The notes beneath the pieces are model-generated. The model ran no database searches. It saw only the letters and a program-made list of their open reading frames with translations, and had not been told where the DNA came from. DNA of 64,000 nucleotides from Mallotus nudiflorus (Eukaryota > Streptophyta > Magnoliopsida > Malpighiales > Euphorbiaceae). The position numbers were made by a program, and so were the translations under genes. Shown one piece after another: positions 60,090 to 64,000 of this stretch. The first letter of the stretch is position 1. Each line of letters opens with the position of its first letter. The stretch spans positions 1,916,001 through 1,980,000 of the forward strand of contig CANTUR010000381.1 of the NCBI GenBank assembly GCA_947683625.1, in the 5' to 3' direction.

Positions 60090-60395
60090 TGGCTTGTCAA
60101 TGTGGTGATCGCCTTATTAGCAAGGGGTGATGCCTCTATGATGAGGCGTCGCCTCATCAACAGGCCTCCTTAATGCATTTTAAGGCAAAAGAATCATGTA
60201 AGAACATATAAACGAAGAAGACAAGTTCCCTAGAGGCTTGTCAATGTGACGATCGCCTCTGTGAAGAGGTAATCGCCTCATTAACAAGGGGTAACGCCTC
60301 TTTGAAAAGGCTTGTCAATATGGTGATCGCCTTATTGGCAAGGGGCGATGCCTCTATAAAGAGGCATCACCTGATTAATAGGTTGGTTCAACTCT
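60090..60395. repeat. Palindrome cluster 1 inside the Tat LTR
   Basis: About three copies of a block starting GGCTTGTCAATGTGGTGATC, each followed by short inverted words such as GATGAGGCGTCGCCTCATC and GGGGCGATGCCTC. Copies begin near 60090, 60236 and 60308. Confidence 0.75.
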
Positions 60396-61009
60396 CAAAA
60401 TGATTAGACTTCTACTTTAAGCAAATAATACATGCATATATGCATCTAACAAATACCAAATTATAACTATATGCAATAGTTTAAGGGATCACATCAATGA
60501 AATGAGGTAACAAACAAAATACACTAAAAATATACCTAAAGTATATTAATGACTTAGTCACACACAAACCAAGCACACAAAATGATGAATATATTGAGTC
60601 TAAATGCAAGTTTTTACCAAAATGATAGGCCCTCAGAGATGTATCTTTGATTATAAACCTTACTAAGATGTGATTTCCGCATTGGCATAAGCTTTCTTCC
60701 TTCTTCTCCTAAGAAATATGGACTTGTTTTGGCTTGGATCTCCCTTTCTCCCTTAAGAACATTTTTTTTATTTCTTTCAGAGCTCTCCTCTCCTTCAATG
60801 GTTTTTTTCTTTCCTCTTCCTTCTTTTCTTTTTTCTCTCTCTCTTTTTTTTATTCCCTACCTTGCCCATGCCCTTAAGCCTTCTAGCTTATCATGAGCCT
60901 CTATAGCCTTTTTCTTCCACCTAAAAATCTCTTCCTCATGCAAAATCAGGTCTGGGGGTGTAGGGCCCATACCACTTGGCCACCATGGTTGTAGATACAA
61001 GTGGTCTGC

Positions 61010-61105
61010 CACAAAGGTGGTGCCTCTTCGATGAGGCGATCGCCTCTGCGACAGTTGCCAAAGAGGCAATTGCCTCATTGCACTGAGGCGACGCCTCTTT
61101 GTCCC
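61010..61105. repeat. Palindrome cluster 2 inside the Tat LTR
   Basis: Contains the perfect palindrome GAGGCGATCGCCTC (61033-61046), the perfect palindrome GAGGCAATTGCCTC shortly after it, and GAGGCGACGCCTC. All share GAGGC...GCCTC arms with different centres. Confidence 0.85.
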
Positions 61106-61329
61106 GGGCCTGATTTGGGCCAGGCGGGCCTAGGCCAATTTTGGACAATTGGGCTAAGTTTTGGGCTTTTGAGGCTTTTAGGCTTTCAAGTCTATTTCCA
61201 ATTAGAGATTCAGGTTTCATTCTTATGCCCAAGTTTCACATTCTCATCATTGAGCTTGATAACAGGCCGATCAAACTGAGCACTCCTAATTCGTCCCCTA
61301 ACACAGGCTGACCCAACTAGGTGTCTCCA

Positions 61330-61341
61330 GTTTGCCCCCTG
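61330..61341 (-). other. Polypurine tract of the second Tat element
   Basis: The minus strand reads CAGGGGGCAAAC into the LTR start TGGAGACACC, matching AGGGGGCAAC at 16141-16150 in the other Tat element. Confidence 0.75.
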
Positions 61342-61489
61342 ATTTTTAAAAAAATCAAATGCATGCAATGACCATTTTTTGAAAAATCACATGCACAACA
61401 ACAAACAGATAAATAAGATTAGTAACATACTTAGCTCTTAAGTTTCACCCGAGAGTTGAGTCCTTTAATTCTGAAACATGACCGTGATC

Positions 61490-61810
61490 TTCAGGTTTTC
61501 CTAGCCTAATCAGCCACTTATTAATATTTAATAAAGGTATTTAAAGACTATTAACCTCGAGTTTTCCTGGCCTGATTGCTATTTCACTGAGGACATAGAC
61601 TTATAGGTTTTCCTGGCCCAACTATTAATCACCTGAAACATGATTCTTGGGTTTTCCTGGCCTAATCATCACTTAATCTCAACTTCAGTTATCGAGTTTT
61701 CCTGGCTCTATTACCATTGGGGATGTAGTTCCCAGATTTTTCTAGTCCGATTATCACTTCTCTTGGTATACAGACTTTTGAGTTTTCTTAGACTAGTTGT
61801 AGTTTACTTT
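61490..61810 (+). repeat. Degenerate minisatellite with GGTTTTCCTGGCC core
   Basis: About seven copies of a core near GGGTTTTCCTGGCCTAATC, spaced about 45-65 bases apart, with heavy substitution. Part of the hypervariable 3' untranslated region of the Tat element. Confidence 0.75.
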
Positions 61811-61845
61811 CAACTTTGGGGATACTACCCAAGCAGTCATCTCGA

Positions 61846-62110
61846 TCTTTGAGCTTTGGAGATTCAAACCCGAACAGCCCTTTCCTTAAGCTTTGGGGAT
61901 TCAAACCTGAATAGCCCTGTCCTTGAGCTTCGGGGATTCAAACCTGAATAACTCTTTCCTTGAGCTTTGGGGATTTAAACCCGAACAACCCTTTCCTTGA
62001 ACTTAAGGGATTCAAACTTGAATAGCCCAGTGCTTAAGCTTCGGGGATTTAAACCCGAATAACCCTTTCCTTAAGCTTTGGGGATTCAAACCTGAACAAC
62101 CCTGTCCTAT
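61846..62110 (+). repeat. Minisatellite, seven copies of a 37-base unit
   Basis: Seven head-to-tail copies with the core AGCTTTGGGGATTCAAACC. The period of 37 bases is constant and the copies differ mainly by transitions. Confidence 0.85.
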
Positions 62111-62235
62111 TGCAATGTGGGTTTTTCTAGCCCATTCTTCTTAAAACTTTATTTAGATGACTTCTTTCCATGAGTTTTGACCTCTTAGCATACAATGATA
62201 CCCTCCCCTTTTTTTAACCCTAAAATTCCACCCAC

Positions 62236-62244
62236 TATAAAAAG
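62236..62244 (+). promoter_or_regulatory. TATA box of the antisense PMD ORF
   Basis: TATAAAAAG lies 98 bases before the probable start codon at 62342, in a pyrimidine-rich leader typical of plant genes. It would drive transcription opposite to the retroelement's own. Confidence 0.55.
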
Positions 62245-62341
62245 CAACCTCTTTCCCATTTTCCTCTATTTTCATTTTTGTCATTTTCCTCTTTCTTTTT
62301 TTTCTTCTACACTTTTTGTACCTTTCTCCTTTTCCCAGATA

Positions 62342-64000
62342 ATGGAACACGAGAGAACACCTCCTGTACTCGAGTGGGATCACATCCTACCTTCTATTAG
62401 TGCTTCTCGAAGTCTGGGACTGACACGAGGAGACTCGATTCCCTTCTTAGTGGATCTAGGGTCCCATATTTGTTTGTCTACATCTAGAGAGGTTAGTACC
62501 TGAGTTTTCTTACAAAATTATATTGGGTTAGTGATTATTCTTGTGTATTTATCACTATAGAGCATTATTAGGTTAAAAAAACTATAAAATTTGTCATTCT
62601 TATTTTCAAAAATTAGGAATCATTGTTGTCTGCATCTTGTAGAGGTAATCACCTCTTCGATGAGGTGATCAACTCATCAATGAGGCAATCGCCTTATCGA
62701 TGAGACGATAGGCTCCTTTTAAAAAGGCGATGGTCACTCTTGCTGATTTAAAGGCTATCGCCTTTTTAAAGAGGTGATTGCCTCTATGGGGAGGTTATCA
62801 CCTCTGTGATGAGGCAATCGCTTCATTGACAGGGCGATCTACATTAGTTACATGCTTGTTTATTTCTGAATTTTCCATAACAATAAAATGCATAAATTTC
62901 ACTTCCCTATTTCTTTGCTTGCAGCATGATGCTCAAACATTTAAGGTTGCTGGGAATTTTCATAGGGCTTGAGTCTTTTACAGTAAGTTGATTGATGACC
63001 AGAGGGATAAGATCTAGGGAGACTGGATTCGAAAACTTCGTACTCGCTTTTCCTTCTGAGCAGGGACACACAGATTATTAGTTATTACATGCTCTGATGG
63101 AGAGGTGGTTTGACATGACCCACACCTTCCATCTTCCATTCAGTGAGCTCACTTTGGACCCGAGCCCGTGATTGCTTATGCTAGAGACCACATCCCTCTT
63201 GACGCGAGCCTACACCAACTATCTCCAAATAAGGTCGTATACATCGAGCGGCTTCTGGGCATGACTCCCAACATGAAGGTGACGCATACCCTAAAGTTGG
63301 ACTCAATTAGGAGCTTCTATACTCAAGAGCGAGCCGTAGCTATGATCACTCCCCGCGAGGTTGATCAGTGGTGAGGGCCTTCCTGCTCTACTTGCTTGGC
63401 ACCACCTTCTTTGCTAACACTGCCAGCTCAATTGACTTGATGTTCTTACCAGCTCTTCGAGATATTGATCAGGTATCTACATTTGATTGGGCTAGTTATG
63501 CTCTCGCGTATTTATACCGGAGCATGGATGAGGTGGTCCGAGGGGCCAAGAGATTTTATGGCTTTTAGCATGCTGTTCTGGTAAGTCGTGACTCCCCCCT
63601 TTCTTATCTTGTTCTAACCTCTGCTTGCTTATACTAATTACTCAACTTCTTCCCCCCCTCCTTTTTTTTAGGTCTGTGCTTTGGAGCTAAAGCTACTTGT
63701 GGGTGTGCTACGAGTGGGGGATCACTTCCCTGCCATCGATAGATGGGGTGCCAGCCGTGTCTTGAAAAGGCATCTCACTTGAGTACATATCCACAAATAG
63801 CACCTGAACTCCCTAATGCAGGACACGGTACCTACAAAACATAACCCCTTTCATTAGTAAATTATGCAAATTTAATTTACTTACCTGTTGACATCTCCAC
63901 TTTTGTAGATCCGGAATGACTTATGGGGGCCTAAGGATAGTTGGACTATTAAGATGACTCATTCCAGGCCCCTAAATTGAAAGAGATTATTCCTTTGTGG
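62342..64000 (+). pseudogene. Antisense plant-mobile-domain (PMD) ORF, multi-exon, broken
   Basis: Exon 1 (62342-62491, 50 codons) begins MEHERTPPVLEWDHI and ends before GTTAGT. Exon 2 starts at 62925 after TTGCAG and soon meets a TGA. The PMD core follows in shifted frames: ALMERWFDMTHTFHLPF (63095-63145), then 63168-63374, and FLLYLLGTTFFANTAS (63371-63420) through WASYALAYLYRSMDE to 63580, where CTG-GTAAGT is a good donor. The next exon starts at 63672 after a T-rich tract and TTTAG, and the gene runs off the window. Transposon and host PMDs bind or silence repeats through unknown mechanisms. Stops and shifts indicate a pseudogene. The exon pattern matches the copy at 13031-14785. Confidence 0.7.
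62640..62840. repeat. Palindrome cluster 3 inside the PMD intron
   Basis: Words such as GAGGTGATCAACTCATC, GATGAGGCAATCGC and AAGGCGAT with its inverse ATCGCCTTTTT (62715-62770) form nested short hairpins. It is the same vocabulary as in the LTR clusters of this element and lies within the first intron of the antisense ORF. Confidence 0.75.

Larger units (their letters stand above)
59249..61329 (-). repeat. 3' LTR of the second Tat element
   Basis: On the minus strand it starts TGGAGACACC after the polypurine tract and ends CCCCGTCACCTACA at 59249, 2,081 bases. It contains the Tat word GGGTGGCGACTCC (59369-59357 on the minus strand) and two clusters of GAGGC...GCCTC palindromes (60090-60395 and 61010-61105). 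Short open frames inside it are not genes. Confidence 0.75.
59249..64000 (-). mobile_element. Second Tat-type element, 3' part, continues past window
   Basis: On the minus strand the visible order is antisense PMD ORF (62342 to beyond 64000), minisatellites (62110-61490), polypurine tract (61341-61330) and 3' LTR (61329-59249). This is the same arrangement as the element at 7054-17939, in inverse orientation. Pol should lie to the right of the window. Confidence 0.7.

Noticed and set aside
61001..61279. 92-codon plus-strand and overlapping minus-strand frames in the Tat LTR
   Set aside because: They translate the GAGGC...GCCTC palindromes; no family or splice support.

Overview
The window looks like a transposon-dense, AT-rich stretch of a flowering-plant (probably eudicot) nuclear chromosome. 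The evidence is the plant-specific retroelement lineages (Athila, Tat, Tekay and probable CRM types of Ty3/gypsy, plus L1-type LINEs), plant-style short exons with GT-AG introns, and a plant-type FIS1 gene. I see no bacterial, organellar or CRISPR features and no tRNA or rRNA gene. Lineage calls rest on recognised protein motifs, primer-binding sites and LTR ends, not on a database search.

Layout. 1-7053: an Athila-type element on the minus strand (gag, protease, RT-RNase H, integrase, PBS, 5' LTR; its 3' LTR lies left of the window). It abuts, and has probably inserted into, a Tat-type element on the plus strand (7054 to about 17939). That element carries a DUF7745-like extra ORF, RT with two RNase H domains, integrase, an antisense plant-mobile-domain (PMD) ORF, minisatellites, a polypurine tract and a 3' LTR. 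17940-28350 holds a second Tat LTR fragment, LINE remnants on the minus strand, T-rich tracts, a small LTR element (22088-23114), a degenerate long-unit tandem repeat, a LINE 3' tail and a foldback MITE. 28351-40871 is a Tekay-type chromovirus with about 3 kb LTRs, a mostly decayed interior and a solo LTR nested in its 5' LTR. 41381-49172 is an Athila-type solo LTR containing a complete, TSD-flanked probable CRM-type element (42349-47664) and a TSD-flanked solo LTR with unusual TA...CA ends (47843-48667). One plus-strand LINE is cut into three pieces by these blocks (28115-28350, 40872-41380, 49173-50895). 52931-56144 is the one convincing host gene, a five-exon mitochondrial and peroxisomal fission gene, FIS1, on the minus strand. 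57895-58860 is a long-arm foldback element. 59249-64000 is the 3' part of another minus-strand Tat element: LTR, minisatellites and an antisense PMD ORF that has its own TATA box.

How it fits together. Apart from FIS1, nearly everything is a layered record of insertion and decay. Most premature stops in the retroelement ORFs are the kind made by C-to-T (or G-to-A) change, as expected of long-methylated repeats. The most interesting signals are the two PMD-carrying Tat elements, the arrays of short GC-rich palindromes shared between the LTR and the antisense-ORF region of the same element, the three-way split LINE, and the family with non-canonical LTR ends.
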